Below the pieces are notes generated by a model. That model had not been told where the DNA came from and made no database searches. It saw only the letters and a list, made by a program, of their open reading frames with translations. From Cryptomeria japonica (lineage: Eukaryota; Streptophyta; Pinopsida; Cupressales; Cupressaceae), in contig NC_081411.1 of NCBI RefSeq assembly GCF_030272615.1, forward strand, positions 837,426,136 through 837,490,135: DNA of 64,000 nucleotides, given 5' to 3'. Positions 10,241 to 22,722 of this stretch are shown here, in pieces; positions within the stretch are counted from its first letter, which is position 1; each line of letters opens with the position of its first letter. The translations under genes and the position numbers were made by a program.

Positions 10241-13200
10241 TTATGCGGCTTCTTCTTGAACCTCTGCATCCAGCACAACATACTTTCTTGTCCACTCTTG
10301 GTACATGTCATCAGTAGGCCATGAGAAGTTAAAAACTATCCCTTTTGTCTTGGCTAATCTCTTCCAAGAGTTCCTCATTTTATTAACCTCTGAATTTAGG
10401 AAACCATAGTGTGATTTAATTTTCCCTATCTCCTCAACCGTTTTGACAAATAGGGAAGTAACATCTATATTAATGATTCCCTTTATCCTTAATGATAGGT
10501 TGGATCCTAATTCATTAACCCATATTTGTTTGTCCTTCAATTGAATTGGACTGGCGAAACCCCCTGGGAATAATTCAAATACTTGCTCAGTGTACTCTTT
10601 CTTATACAAGTTGATCTTCCTCTCTGCATTATCTATTCCTTCTGCTAACTTTGCCAGATCCTTTGTCACATCACAAATGGATTTGATAATGGGGTCAGCC
10701 CCTGCCTCATCATAAGATACACATATAAGTTCTAGGTCCTCCTCCCTAGGCTTCCACTTGTCCAAAATAGGCATTAGAACAACCTTGTCTCCATTGAGCT
10801 CATTCCACATATCCAAAACTTTACTCATATTGTTATACACCAATGATAATCCTATAGTGTCAGCAAAACTCAAAATTGTGGCCCTCACTCTCTCTTCATA
10901 TTTATTTGCAAATAGGGTTTGAGCCTGTTTTAGCTTCTCCAACTCCTGAGGAGTGATCTCAACTAATTGGGAACTAGAAGGTACAGGAGAAGGTGGGAAT
11001 TCAATGATAGAGCTAGTAGATGGAGGCTGTGCAGGAGAAGAAGCAATCATCAATGTTGAGGACTCAACTCGATGGTATTGACCTGCTAATTGGCTTTTCA
11101 AATTATCAATAATAGTGTCTCGACTCATTGCCTCTCCTTTGGCATCATTGTAAGCTTTCAAGACAGTGTCTAACTTTGTTTGGAGAACTGCCTTTTCCAT
11201 TAATTTTTTCTTTGTGACTGCAATACTGAATTTTGTAGTCTCTAAGACTATGATAGCAGCCTCCACCACTCCAGTATTTTGCACTCTCTTCACTATCATA
11301 CCTCCAAGGTAGCTTGACTGTGGGGTATACTTTTTCTTTTTATTTTCATCTCTTTTTCAAAGACCACATGACCAAAGTAGCATTATCCTTGCTGAAGGTT
11401 ACTCCTTCCATAGGCTTGGTTTCTTTCCTAACTGCCTCTAGAACCAAGGCATCTACTATATCCCATTGAGGGAGGATGAGTACACCAGCCTTTGCTACCA
11501 TCTCCCTTCCTTGCTCAGGAGTGATGGTCTTAAATTCAGTGACCATTTCTTGCTTTATTTCTTCCTCCAACACAACTGCATCCTTCTGGGGCTGCTCACT
11601 CTTCCTCTTCTCACATCTGGCATTAAACTTAACAATATTCTGCTTCCACACAAATTGCATGATAGATCCTGAGGTAACAAAGTTTCTATCAGCTAAGACT
11701 TCCTCACTAGCCTATTTAATGGCAAGATCTAGTTCCTAGCCTTTGAACTCATTGGTGGTTATGTTCATCTCAGCATCTTCTAGCTCTTGAGGCATTCCAT
11801 CTTCTATTTCATCATAGATATAGGCTATCTCCCCAAGACTCCCTAACTACAACAATTGCTCAGCTGCTACCTATTCATCTAATTGCTCAGCTGCTACCTA
11901 TTCATAAGATGGGGAGTACAAGGGCTCATTAGATTGCACTTCCTTTCCCACCCTTTGCTTCTTTGGGGATTCTTGAATGTCAATGCAATCTTGTATTTTC
12001 CTCTTCCCTTTTGAAGTAGAAGGTTCCCTTGTTGTTGGCACCAACACACTATACTTGGATTTTCTATGTAGCACATAGTCACTAGGAGGGATTGGTTTAG
12101 CAGATGTAGACCTAGCTAGAACTAGTCTTACCTGCTCAGGGTTGTTTTTAATCACTGCTTCCCTCTTCTCCTTCAGTGTTTGCATTACATCTTCAAAACA
12201 AAGAATTAGGAATTTAGCCTTTTCCTCAAAGGGGTGAAAACTGGACAAAGGGTCATAGTTGGTGTCAAATTGGTGGACAAAATCTAGAGCCTTCTTGTAG
12301 GCCAGCCATTTTTCTTTCCTTAGCTCCTACTCATCCAAATCAAACTCATTTCTGATGAGGTCTTCAGGGAATTGGAATTGGTGAGGTCTGCCTTTGCATA
12401 CTTCCCTCTTCCTAAACATACTTTTAAAGAAGTCTTCAGGGTCAGAAAACCTTGACACTGCAGTGAATAGCCGGTATGGTTGAAAGAACTCCTCAAAACA
12501 CTTCCACCCACCTTTAGTAATCCCAAACTAATGTGCTATTATTACTGTAGGGAAAATGGTCCCTTTTCCTCTGTTAGATAGCTTTGCCTCTTGCACACTC
12601 CCAATCTCCCTGAGGACTTCTGCAATTCCTACTTTCAGTGGGACCTGATATGGCAACAAAAATGGAGTGCCTCTTAAACCATACACTCTAAAAACTATGG
12701 AAATAGGGTACAAATACATGTCACCCCAATTGTGGACAATTTTGATTTTTTCAGGAAACTCCTTTGGCCTAAGAAACTCCAAAAGAGCTTTCAGGATCGA
12801 TGGATTCTCTAAGCATAAAAGAATTCTGATCTTGGATGCAAAGCACTTATCAAACTTTAGGTAGGTATCATCTTCTCTATCCCATATGACAGCACTGTGC
12901 TCCATAATTGAACTGACATTTTCTCCCCATCCTTTTCTTTCACCAGATCCATTTCATTGGCAAAGTAGTCACCACCCTTGAATAGAAACAAATACATGAA
13001 AAGGGAGTACCATCCAAAAGGCCTATCCACCTTACCATTATTTATCACTATCAAGACTTCATTGATTGCATCAGTAATATAGGGGGCATAATCAAATGTG
13101 ACTGCCAGAGAAGGATTTAAAATTTGAGCTATCATTAACATGTAATGAGTTGGCATGTTCACTTCAGCATCCTCTCCAAAAATCTGGCAAAGTGACCAGT

Positions 13201-13823
13201 ATAATCCTTTGGCTCTAAGATTGAACAAATTTAAGGAGAAAGGCTCCATGGTATTAGGTCCAATAATAGTCAATCCACCTATTCTAACAAAGAATTCTTT
13301 AAGAGGCCCATTTCTAAGATGATTCCTCTGTGCATTGTAGACCTGAGCCAATGATTTTAAATTAATGGGCTCCAAATAATTGGACACCTCACTGAGCCCA
13401 AATACATTTATGAACTCATCATCATTTACTTCAATGAGGGTTTTTCCATTTATATCCCTAACAGTTTTGGTAATAGGGTCATAGTTGTGTGCAATCTGAG
13501 TTAGGAGATCCCCATCCATGAACACTCTAGGGACCACCAATTTACCTACATCCAACTCCCAAATACTATTTATTAGGGCCAGGGAGTGTCTCATACCAAA
13601 TCCAACCTTGAATAAACCCAAACCTGACAACCCTATCTGTGGGTCTCAGCCAATTACCCTTGTCATACAATCCTTCTTCTATTCTCAAGTGAGGAGCCTT
13701 GGGCACTAATTCTTTAACCTTAACTACTACGTTTCTGGACATAGACAATTGTTCCAGGAAATCATCACAAATTGCTCTCTCTTGGTAATTAACTTTCCCT
13801 ATGAAGTGCCTTCTGGGTTCCAT
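10241..13823 (-). pseudogene. LTR-borne gene, copy 2 (unrecognised, about 1,190 codons)
   Basis: It lies wholly inside the 3' LTR. The start is taken at the ATG of MEPRRHFIGK because the LTR partner has an ATG at the same place. Order of landmarks: DDFLEQLSMSR; ELDVGKLVVPRVFMDGDLL; a hydrophobic helical block with LYWSLCQIFG and FGWYSLFMYLFLFKGGDYF; FASKIRILLCLENP; FEEFFQPYRL; a basic region (KGKRKIQD, SPKKQRVGKE) that may be a nuclear localisation signal; an acidic linker; a coiled-coil-prone stretch; a Pro/Ser linker; and a C-terminal helical domain ending VQEEAA. At least three frameshifts and several stops occur. TAG 12327-12329 faces an intact CAG in the partner LTR. I know no family for it. 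Confidence 0.75.
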
Positions 13824-14280
13824 CTCAATGATATGAAAGTAATTCAATTACTAATCATAGCAATTCTCTAACAGAACAAAACCATAATTCAATCAAACTT
13901 TCAAGTAACTAATAAGCAAGATACAAGAAAACCTGTTCTCAGCCTAAAGAACTCTACTTTGCACCAGCTTTTCTGCAAGAACTCTTCAAAATGATGCCTA
14001 CATTCAATTGATGTGAGTGTATATACGGAAATCAGGTTCTTAACTATGACATTAACACCACATGCTTTGGCCATCACCTCAGAATTGAATTCGCGAATGA
14101 ATTCTAAAATTTCTCTCCAATGGATCACAAAATGTCTATGTTTCTATCACTTTCTTGTTTTGCCATTTTGCGAAGCCTAAAATCCATGCTTCTTCATCAA
14201 GCAAAATCACGCCAACCGTTAGATCCAGTGAAACTTGCATGGCTTTTACTTTATTGACTATTCACCCAGTGAAACCGCAC

Positions 14281-15160
14281 GGGCCGTCCGATCAAAAGGA
14301 ACTTGATCGGTCTTTATTCTATGTTGTGAGTGGCGGTTAACCCCACTAACCATCCACCAAGTGTTTAAGGCTAGTGGTTTTTGCTGTTACATGAATGGTA
14401 ATTACCTTGCATCTTCGGGCAGTGAAATAGTGCCCAACCGCAGGATCCTTTTTGAGATACCCGCCTTTTAACAAACTTAACTAGTAGAAGTGGGCCCTCT
14501 GACTCAGCAGCATCCAACTTGGCAACTAACTGGCAAAGCAAACCAACATGTCAATCTTTTATTCATTGAACAACTTCGACAAGATCCACTTCAGGTCCGC
14601 CATGTGTATCTGACAATTTGCCTTTTCATTAGTGGTCTAATCCATCTGTTCTGCCACAACACAGACCAAATGGCTGCCATGTCACTTCACTACTTTGTGA
14701 AGGTTAAATTTTGGTCACCTTAGGGCTGCGAAATGGCACTGATCATCCGATCAAAAGGAACTTGATCGCTCTTTACTTTCAATCCTTACCACCTCATGGA
14801 CCAACTTTCCCTTTCACCATTTCATGAAGCAAAAAACCTGTGCATCTTTGGATTGTGAAATACCACGAGTCATCCGATCAAAAGGAACTTGATCGGTATT
14901 TACTGTAGTCTTTGCTGGATGTTAGAGCCAATTTCCTTTTTGCCATTTCATGAAGCATAAAACCCGGTTACCTTTATCTTGTGAAACCGTGTGGGCCATC
15001 TGATCAAATAGAACTTGACTGGTCTTTATCTTTAGTGAAAACCTAGATGCCAGACCCACTTCCGCCTTTCGCCACTTCACAAATGGTAACTCACTGGCAT
15101 CTTAGGGCTACAAAATCATGCGCGCCTTTAGATTAAAAGGATCCTGCTCACTGGTTAGGA
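14281..15160 (-). repeat. Tandem repeats of about 127 bp near the LTR start, with a small palindrome
   Basis: Recurring blocks of the form ATCAAAAGGAACTTGATCG followed by a TCTTTA-like box begin near 14289, 14746, 14875, 15000 and 15129; the last four are spaced 125-129 bp. Each core is an imperfect inverted repeat, GATCAA with TTGATC, around a 7-base loop. Between cores lie variants of TTTTGCCATTTCATGAAGC. The repeats lie 0.3-1.2 kb inside the LTR start, upstream of the LTR gene, so they are placed to act as promoter or enhancer modules. That role is inference. Confidence 0.75.
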
Positions 15161-15607
15161 ACCTGATTAAAAATTAAAACCTTAGGAAAGACAAAAAAAT
15201 AATGTGCTGCTAGACCCACCTAGGAAGAAAAAAGAAGGGGGGGGACACTTCTCATGACAAACAAATCCTTCTTTAAGTAAATAAAGTAACACAAAATTAG
15301 AAAGAGAGGGTTTTTCATAGACACTGGAGCAATTAAGACTTAAACCCTAAACCCTCTTTGGACCTAAAGCAATTTAGAGGTAACAAGGCCATACCAGACT
15401 CAAAATTTTCATAGACTTAGCCAATTATGAAACAAGAATACCCATTTTTTAAACAGTGATAACAATGGCTTTGACTAGGGATGGTTGATCGCAAGAACAA
15501 CATAAGAATTCAAAAACTCTCTAGAGAAACAGACCAAACACAAGCCCAAAAACAACAACTAAAGCAAACCTAAATATATACAAACATGGACCTACTATAC
15601 ATGGACA

Positions 15608-16977
15608 TCAAGAGAAGTAATGTTTTAGGAATTGTCCATGCACTAGAAATTCATGTACTTCATCATTCATATTCTTCAAAAAATATGAGTCCTTTCCATT
15701 CAAGTCATAGACCACAGAGGGGCCGATCCACAGTGACTCAAATTTTTTATGCTTTCCCGTATCTTGTCCTTTCACATTCCATTGAAGGATGACATCACCA
15801 ATTTGGAACTTTCTCAATGAGGTTCTCTTTTCAAATAGGTATTTGGACTACAAGTGGACCTTTAGATTCCTCTTGTGGGCTAGAGTTCTAATTTCTTCAA
15901 CTTCCACTATCTGAATCATCTGGCCTTCCATAGGTTCAGATAATTCCATGTCCTCAGCTCGCAGGAACTTATACACTGGAAGCAAATTATTGATAGGCAC
16001 CCTAGATTGTGTGCCATAAACTAATTCAAAAGGTGAGACCCCAATAGCCCTTTTGACAGTAACCTTGTCAGCCCATAAAGCCAATTTTAACTTTTGGTCC
16101 CAAGACCTTTTATTCTCTTCTAGGATTTTCTTGATAATATTCAAGAGGCTCTTGTTACTAGATTCATCTTGCCCATTACCCTGAGGATGATAAGGTGAAG
16201 AGTAAGACATAATTATTCCATGACTAGTGCAAAATTCAACAAACTCTTCTAACCTAAAGCTCCTGGCATTATCCATTACTAGTTTTACAGGGACTCCAAA
16301 TCTAGTTATAACATTATCCATCGGAAATTCAATAACAACCTTACTTGTGGCTCTCCTAGTGGGTATAGCTTCAATCAATTTAGTAAAATAGTCAGTAGCT
16401 ACTATAATCCACATATGACCTCTTCCTGATTTCTCAACAATCGCTCCAATAAAATCAATGCCCCATTGGACAAAAGGGGCTTCCACTATGACTGTGTTGA
16501 GGGGTAAAGTCCTTCATACTTCAATTTGGATGAAAAATTCTAGCATGGGTCACATCTCCTGACATATTCATGGGCATCTTTAAACAAAGTAGGCCAATAG
16601 TACCCAGCCTGAACTATCTTACCAATAGTTGTCTTAGCAGAGTAATGACCTCCACACACTCCATCATACATTTTAGTTAACACTCTCTTACCCTGGGATT
16701 CATCCAAACACATTAGTAATGCCCCATCTCTATTCCTCCAAAATAGATCACCCCAAACAAGAACATATTTCTATGACTTCAACTTCAGAGTTCTTCTCTG
16801 ATTATGTGTCATTCCTTCTGAAAATGTTGCATCCCTTAAAAAATGTACTATCTCTGAGTACCAGGGCTGTGTTTCAATACTGGTGACTAGAATATTCTCA
16901 ACTTCAACATTATTTATTTCAACATCGAGAAGGTTTGACTCAGTCATTAGCTTGGCAAGGCCTAAACCTCTCACCAA
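15608..16977 (-). pseudogene. int: Integrase of the 19.7-kb element
   Basis: On the minus strand, 16977-16771 carries the linker after RNase H (MVRGLGLAKLMTES). An HHCC-type zinc region follows at about 16680-16560 (CGGHYSAKTT, AGYYWPTLF). The catalytic core is at 16486-15848: Asp in WGIDFIG, Asp in VMDNARSF, and Glu in GQDESSNK (family Gln-Ala-Glu changed to Gln-Asp-Glu). The C-terminal part follows in the same frame at 15817-15608 (FQIGDVILQWN, FLVHGQFLKHYF) after a TAG at 15848-15850. A frameshift lies between 16771 and 16486. No chromodomain is seen. Confidence 0.88.
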
Positions 16978-18350
16978 TTTGGTGATCTTTATTTCTAAAT
17001 CAAACTCCTAGATTCTATTTATCCATCTGCATCTCTTACCTGAGACCTCAGACTAGGATAAGATATCTTTGACAACAGCATGTGGGACATATGAAACTAC
17101 TTGTGCATTTGCAAGATATGGCCTAAAAGCTTTGACAACTTTGACAAAAGCATATGCTTGTTTCTCCATGATTTCATATTTTAACTCTATAGCCTGTAAA
17201 GATTTGCTATAGAAAGCTATAGGATGTTCATATCCTTCATTATCCTTTTGTAACAGAACTACAACCACTGTGTGATATGAAGCAAAAGATAACAAAGAGA
17301 AAAGCTTACTGTAATTAGGGGATTTCAATATTGGTGCCTCCTAAATAGCCCTTTTGATCTCAACAAAAGCCTTCAAATCTTCTTGATCCCAATAGAATTT
17401 TGCATCCTTTTTAAGCAATTTGACAATGGGGTTGACTATCTCTGCAAAATTCGCAATAAATCTTCTAACAAAATTAACTTTTCCCAAGAAAGATTGGATA
17501 CCTTTAATATTCTTTGGTTCAAGCACATTGTTTATTGCCTCAATTCTTTTAGGGTCTATTCTTACTCCTTCTTTAGAGACAATATGCCCTAGTAGCTTCC
17601 CTTCAGTAACAACAAAATGACACTTCTTAGGATTTAAAGATACCCCAAATTCCAAAGCCTTACTGGAAACCTGTTCTAAATGTCCACAGTGGTCATCCGT
17701 TCTTTTGGAAAAGCATGTCAAATCATCCTGATATACTACCATGATAATATTTATGAATTCTTTGAAAGCTACATCCATTGCCCTCTAAAATGTTGCTCTA
17801 GCATTCTTCAAACCAAAAGGCATTCTGACATACACATAAGTTCCCCAAGGGGTGGTGAAAATAGTTTTGAATTGTTCTGATTCCTTTACCAACACCTGGT
17901 TATACCCTGAGAACCCATCCATCATTAACAATAGGTCACAGCCAGTCACTCTTTGCAACATAGCTTCCATATTAGTAGAAGAATAATTATCCTTCAAGGA
18001 AGCAACGTTCAGGTTTCTAAAGTCAACACAGAGTCTCATGTCCCCATTTTTCTTTCTCACTGAGACCAAATTTGAGACTCATGAGGAATTCCTTATAGGC
18101 TTAATAATTTCCCCTTCCCTTAATTTTGTTAGTTCTTACTGCATCTTGGATTCCAACAGGGGTCAATAGGTCTTTTCTTTTGTCTAAAAGGCTTAGCATC
18201 TGGAAGCAAAGGGACTTCATGCTGAAACAAATCCTGTCTATACGCCTTTAGATCTTCATAAGACCAAGAAAATACATGCTTATACTTCTTTAATAAATTA
18301 ATGAGATTCACTCTGACATGAGGAGGAAACTTTTTTTCAATATATACCAA
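16978..18350 (-). pseudogene. pol: Reverse transcriptase and classical RNase H of the 19.7-kb element
   Basis: The RT lead-in is at 18350-18129 (FSWSYEDLKAYRQDLFQH). The RT palm and fingers are at 18069-17341, with NGDMRLCVDFRNLN, DGFSGYNQV, TPWGTYVYVRMPFGLKNA and the catalytic box VVYQDD, where the X of YXDD is Gln. RNase H follows at 17328-17053 (HPIAFYSKSLQAIELKYEIMEKQ). Stops between 17785 and 17778, and near 17340 and 16990, replace expected Gln codons. A frameshift lies between 18129 and 18069; the rest is collinear. Upstream, toward higher coordinates, is the extra RNase H at 18588-19091. Confidence 0.9.
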
Positions 18351-18587
18351 CTTAGGGGATGATTTTGTCCCTAAGTTTACTTCCTCTAACTCATCTAGCT
18401 CAGTGGTTGATTGCTAGTGCAAATGACTGTCACTGTAACTGAACATACCTTGAAGCTCTACCAACCCTTTAGGTATTTCATTAGTCTCTAATTGAACCAA
18501 GTCATTCCCAAATACAGTTTCTCTATTGTCAACCACTTCCACCAAGGCATTGCAATCAATTTTTTGCCCATCATAGTCATCAATGCA

Positions 18588-19091
18588 CTATATAAACCTG
18601 AGAATATCTTCATCATCAGCAAACACTTGCCAATTATATACATTGTCAGGAATGGCAGGCCTAGCTTTTACTTCAACTGTGGATATTCTAGTTAGTGTTG
18701 CATCATCATTCTTTAATGCAACATTTGCTAGGAAGTCTGCCATGATATTTTTGGATCTTTCTATCCAATTTATAGAGAATGCACTAAAATGCTCAATGAC
18801 ATCCCATACTACATGCTTGTATCTTTTCAATCTATCATTCTTAGATGCATACTTAGCCCTATCTTGAGAGACAACCAATTCTGAGTCTCCTAATACTTTT
18901 AACAATTGAATTCCATGCCTTTTTGCAACTTCAAGCCCCAATAGTAGGGCTTCATATTCAATAGTATTATTTGTAAACTGGAAGGCTAACAAGAAGGAAT
19001 ACTTGAAAGTTATACCTGATGGGGATACAAAGAGAACTCCTACTCTAGATCCTTCTTTGGAGCAAGCTCCATCAAAATACATTTGCCACAA
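18588..19091 (-). pseudogene. Archaeal-type RNase H (aRNH) domain located before RT
   Basis: 167 codons are open. All four catalytic acids of an RNase H fold are present: Asp in MYFDGACSKEG, Glu in NTIEYEALLLGL, Asp in VLGDSELVVSQ and Asp in NIMADFLANVA. The sequence resembles the second RNase H of Tat-lineage gypsy elements (compare LYFDGS and EYEALITGL in the element at 55639-63578). It follows the protease remnant with almost no spacer and precedes the RT lead-in by about 240 bp. In Tat elements known to me the extra RNase H sits after the RT-RNase H block, so this order is unusual. The older copy at 30780-30977 has the same order. Confidence 0.88.
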
Positions 19092-19129
19092 ACCATGATG
19101 TTTAGATTCTAATGGAGTTAGTATTCTTC

Positions 19130-19670
19130 AATTGGGGTAATATTGGCTATAATCTAAAATTATCAAGATCCACATCAATCATACAATTGAGCATGTTAGG
19201 ATCTACTTTCTCAATTACCCTAGGGGCACGTGGTTCTCTGTACAATTTTACTTGATTCCCATTAATTGGGATGGTAGCATATGACAAATCCAACTAAACA
19301 TTTCCACCTACCATTGCACCCCACTGCCTAGATAATAACATGCCATAATGAGGCGTGGTATCAGTTACAATAACATACATCTTATATGTCACTTCAGGGA
19401 ATGCTGCTATCTTCACTTCAACATCTCTCATTGTACCTATCATAGGCACTTATCTATTATCCATAGCATAGCATTTCCCATATACTGTACTCATTGACAG
19501 TCCTAATTCTTTCATAACACCATAAGGCATTACATTAGTAGTTGTACCAGAATCTATCATACAATTTTTAATCAACTGATTATTCACTAATAGAGGAACA
19601 TAAAAAGGATCAACCTATGAGGGTTCTTGGGTAATAGTTGGTCCAACATATACCTCTAGTGTTTGGAACT
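19130..19670 (-). pseudogene. Aspartic protease of the 19.7-kb element
   Basis: The minus strand encodes a retropepsin-like stretch with the active-site triad in MIDSGTTTNVMP (about 19560-19525), followed by YVIVTDTTPHYGMLLSRQW (about 19380-19320). In-frame stops occur, for example near 19615, 19450 and 19295. It lies between the gag tail and the aRNH domain. The match is to the family fold and motif order only. Confidence 0.8.
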
Positions 19671-19671
19671 C

Positions 19672-22463
19672 CTAATCCATTTCATCTTTAATTGAACCGA
19701 TAGGTAGAACTGTGTTACTATCAGATATGTTAGAAAATAAAGACAAAGTAGCTTCTCTATGGTCCTTTATTTTCAGTAATTCTATTAATGGGACAGTAAC
19801 TTTCATTTGGGTAAGAGCTTGAGCCATATTAAATGTGGAATTACTACTCAACTCGGTATTAGCTTTATCTCTTTCTGCCTTAGGCTGACTTGCCTTCTTT
19901 GCTGTGGTAGCCCCTTGTGTATCATTAGTATCTTTATCATCTGTACCCTTGGGTACTTCTTTAACTTGATCTTTCTTCTCTTGACCAACTTGAGGCAAAG
20001 TAGCACTACTTGCTTCTTTCTTCTAGGATACCTCTTTTATAAACATAGAACCATGTTCACCTTGATCGCTATCCCTTTTAGTACTCCTTAAGTTGTAATT
20101 GTGCTTGGCTTTGGCTATAGCAGCCTCAGTAAGATTTTTTACTTCTTCATCACTAGGCCTTCTGAGATGAACTTCTTCATCTTTGATTGTTACCACATTC
20201 AAAGTGGGATGCCAATCAAGTGTTAGCTATCCTTGGTAGGACCTTTTACTATCCAGCACATCACAATCACTAAATTCACTTTGTAAAGACTCCTCATCAC
20301 TTTCTATGATAGTTTCAAACATATTAATATCAGGCTCAGCCTCTTGTCTCATGGATTCTTCAAGGGCTTGAGCTACAACACATTCATGAGGAAAATGTGG
20401 CCCATCACAAGAAATACACCAAGGAGTGTTCTCTATGTTATGAACATTTTTTCATTTTAAAGGATCAAGGGTATCTTGGCTCTAAGTATTTTTTGGCTTT
20501 TCGTTCTGAGGTTTACCATCCTTCCAGGTAGTGTTATAGGGTATGTCATGCAACCTAGGAGGTCTATCTTGCTAGTTATAATGTGGTTTGTCATTTTTTC
20601 TCACCTTGGTAGATCTTTCATAGCAGTCACTAACTTCTCTATTTTATCTTCTTCTTTAGCAACTTTGTTAGGTTGCTATTTTGTTTCCTGCCATAGCCTA
20701 CCATCAGTTCTTCCTAATTTTCCAGATGTTTTTCTATTGCTCTCTACATTGATAACAATTCTAAATGCATCTCTAAGACTATGGGGATTTTTATCCCTCA
20801 AAATATAAGCCATTTTGGAATCAAATGCATTGTAATAAGTGTTCAGGAACATGTTGTCATTTGATCTCATTACCTGATACAATGTATGTAGCGCTTTATG
20901 AAATCTAGCATTAAAATCAGTGACTATTTCATTATCAAACTTTCTGATATTGTTAAACTCATTAAGAATGAAGCTCACATTTGTTTTATCACCATACTAT
21001 TCCTGAAAGCAATTTTTAAAATCCTCCCAAGACCCAATGCTATTCACAAGAAGACCTCTACACCAGTCTCTTGCTTCATCTACTAAAGACTGTACAAATA
21101 TTTTCATGATGATGTCTTCATTCACAATTTCATAGTCATTAATCAAGTCACCAAAAGATTTTAAGTGCTCCTCTGTACTAATTGCATTATTTCCAGCAAA
21201 CTTATGAAGTCTATCTCTTAACTCAGTAGGAACATGGTTAGGGTACCCTGGGATTCCATAGAAAAAGAGTTGCCTATACAGTTCTAAGTTAATAGGTCTT
21301 CTCTAGAATGGGTTAACAACATGGTTATTACCCATGTTCATTCTTACATTGGGGCTCTGAGTTAGAGAGATTTGGTTACCTTGGTTAGTACAAGAGGCTT
21401 GATTGGCTGTTGCAGTGCTAACAGGTAGAGTTGGCTAAAGTTTAATAGGAGGGAGTGGGATTTGCTGAGGAATGGGTTTATTATGATCTACTGAAGGAAA
21501 TGTTATGGGAGGTGCTTTTAGATAGCTAATCTTCCTTTTTACTTCTTGGTTAGCTGCTTCTAATTTAGCCTTTTCTAATTCCATTTGTAAATCTTCCTTC
21601 TCTTTTCTCATCCTCTCCATCTCCCTTTCATGTGCTGAAAGCCTGTGAGAGATCTCCACTGTAGTCTTAGATCCAGACCCATCTTCCATGCATTTCTTCT
21701 TTCCTTTATCATCATCATTTCTAGCAGGCTATGGGTCACTAAGAACTTCCTTACTTGGTTGGACTACTGACTTATATGCTAGTTTGGCCTTGGGAATCGG
21801 AATTTCTCTAATCACAGGACCTTCATCTTCACTCTTAGCCTTTTCTTGGGCAAGCAACTCAAGGTCAACAATTTGTCTTAGGAGCCTGTCTCTCTCCATC
21901 AACTTTTCTTTTACTTCTCTCTCCTTATTTGCTTCCTTTTGTGCTCTTAAGGAGATAAAATGATGGACTCTTCTGTTCAAGTCCTCTATTTCCTATGATA
22001 CCTTATCTTCATCAGGGAAGATTTCTTCAGAGTCTGAGATATTGACTTGATCAATATCAATTAAACTGATGTTTCCATCAATTGTTCTAGGTACAGAATC
22101 TCTGACTATGTTAGAACTAGTTACGTCTTTCCCTGAAAAACTAGCATGGGATATCCTTTGATTTGAAAAATGGACATCTTCTACATTCCCAAATAAACCA
22201 AAATGGAAACCTAGAACATCACTCTCAGATTCGCAGGAAGATGAATTTGAATTTGCATAAATAGGTCTTTCAGATATCTTACCTGTATTGGTTCTTTTCT
22301 GCACCCAAGCAACATTTGATGCTTCATGAATCACTGATCTCTTCTGACCTCTATGCGACTGTTTAGGTAATCCTTCCTGCAACGTCTCATGAGGATGCTT
22401 CTTCATGAAAGATCTGGTGTTCTTTCCTCCTTGCATTATGCTTGTTTCCTTAAAGAAATTCAA
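19672..22463 (-). pseudogene. gag: gag of the 19.7-kb element
   Basis: The frame opens at 22463 (MNFFKETS; an alternative ATG is nine codons later) and is collinear through 21980-21729, 21689-21435 and 20978-20676, interrupted by stops. It has an acidic N-terminal region, a charged coiled coil (ERMRKEKEDLQMELEKAKLE) and a retrotransposon gag core (DFNARFHKALHTLYQ, about 20915). A CCHC-like knuckle lies near 20425-20385 (CISCDGPHFPHEC, spacing CX2CX3HX4C). After a frameshift, 19998-19672 is a Lys/Glu-rich linker ending in the pre-protease motif PLIELLKIKDHREATL, typical of Tat/Athila gag-protease junctions. Confidence 0.82.
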
Positions 22464-22703
22464 TCATTTCAAAAGGATTGGTGAAGATTATCAGAGTCAC
22501 CACCCACAAAGACTATGGGAAATATGGAAACAAGCTTTACACAGAAAATTTTCTGATCTTTCAAAATCCAAATCACGAAGATTTTCAAAGAGAGAAAGGA
22601 ACACACGAATCAAAGGTCAGGCAAACAATTTTGAACACAGATATCCAAACAATATTTCGAACTAATCCAAGTGCCAATCTGCATCTGGATTCACACTATG
22701 ACT

Positions 22704-22722
22704 CTCCCCAGTAGAGTCACCA
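22704..22722 (-). other. Primer binding site of the 19.7-kb element
   Basis: Just inside the 5' LTR, the minus strand reads TGGTGACTCTACTGGGGAG, starting four bases after the LTR end. It has the general form (TGGYGACTC...CTGGGGA) that I recall for Tat/Ogre-type primer sites. I cannot assign the tRNA with certainty. Confidence 0.65.

Larger units (their letters stand above)
9286..15464 (-). repeat. 3' LTR (R1) of the 19.7-kb element
   Basis: Read on the minus strand it begins TGTTATCACTG (right end 15464) and ends AGACCAACA (left end 9286), so it has the TG...CA termini of LTRs. It matches 22727-28958 over its full length. It holds a promoter-proximal set of tandem repeats (14281-15160), a long gene (10241-13823) and about 950 bp of AT-rich sequence after the gene. 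No clear polypurine tract is visible immediately inside it (15465 onwards). Confidence 0.9.

Noticed and set aside
15465-15500. Search for a polypurine tract inside the 3' LTR of the 19.7-kb element
   Set aside because: The minus strand here reads ...CTAGTCAAAGCCAT before the LTR; no convincing purine run, so none is annotated.
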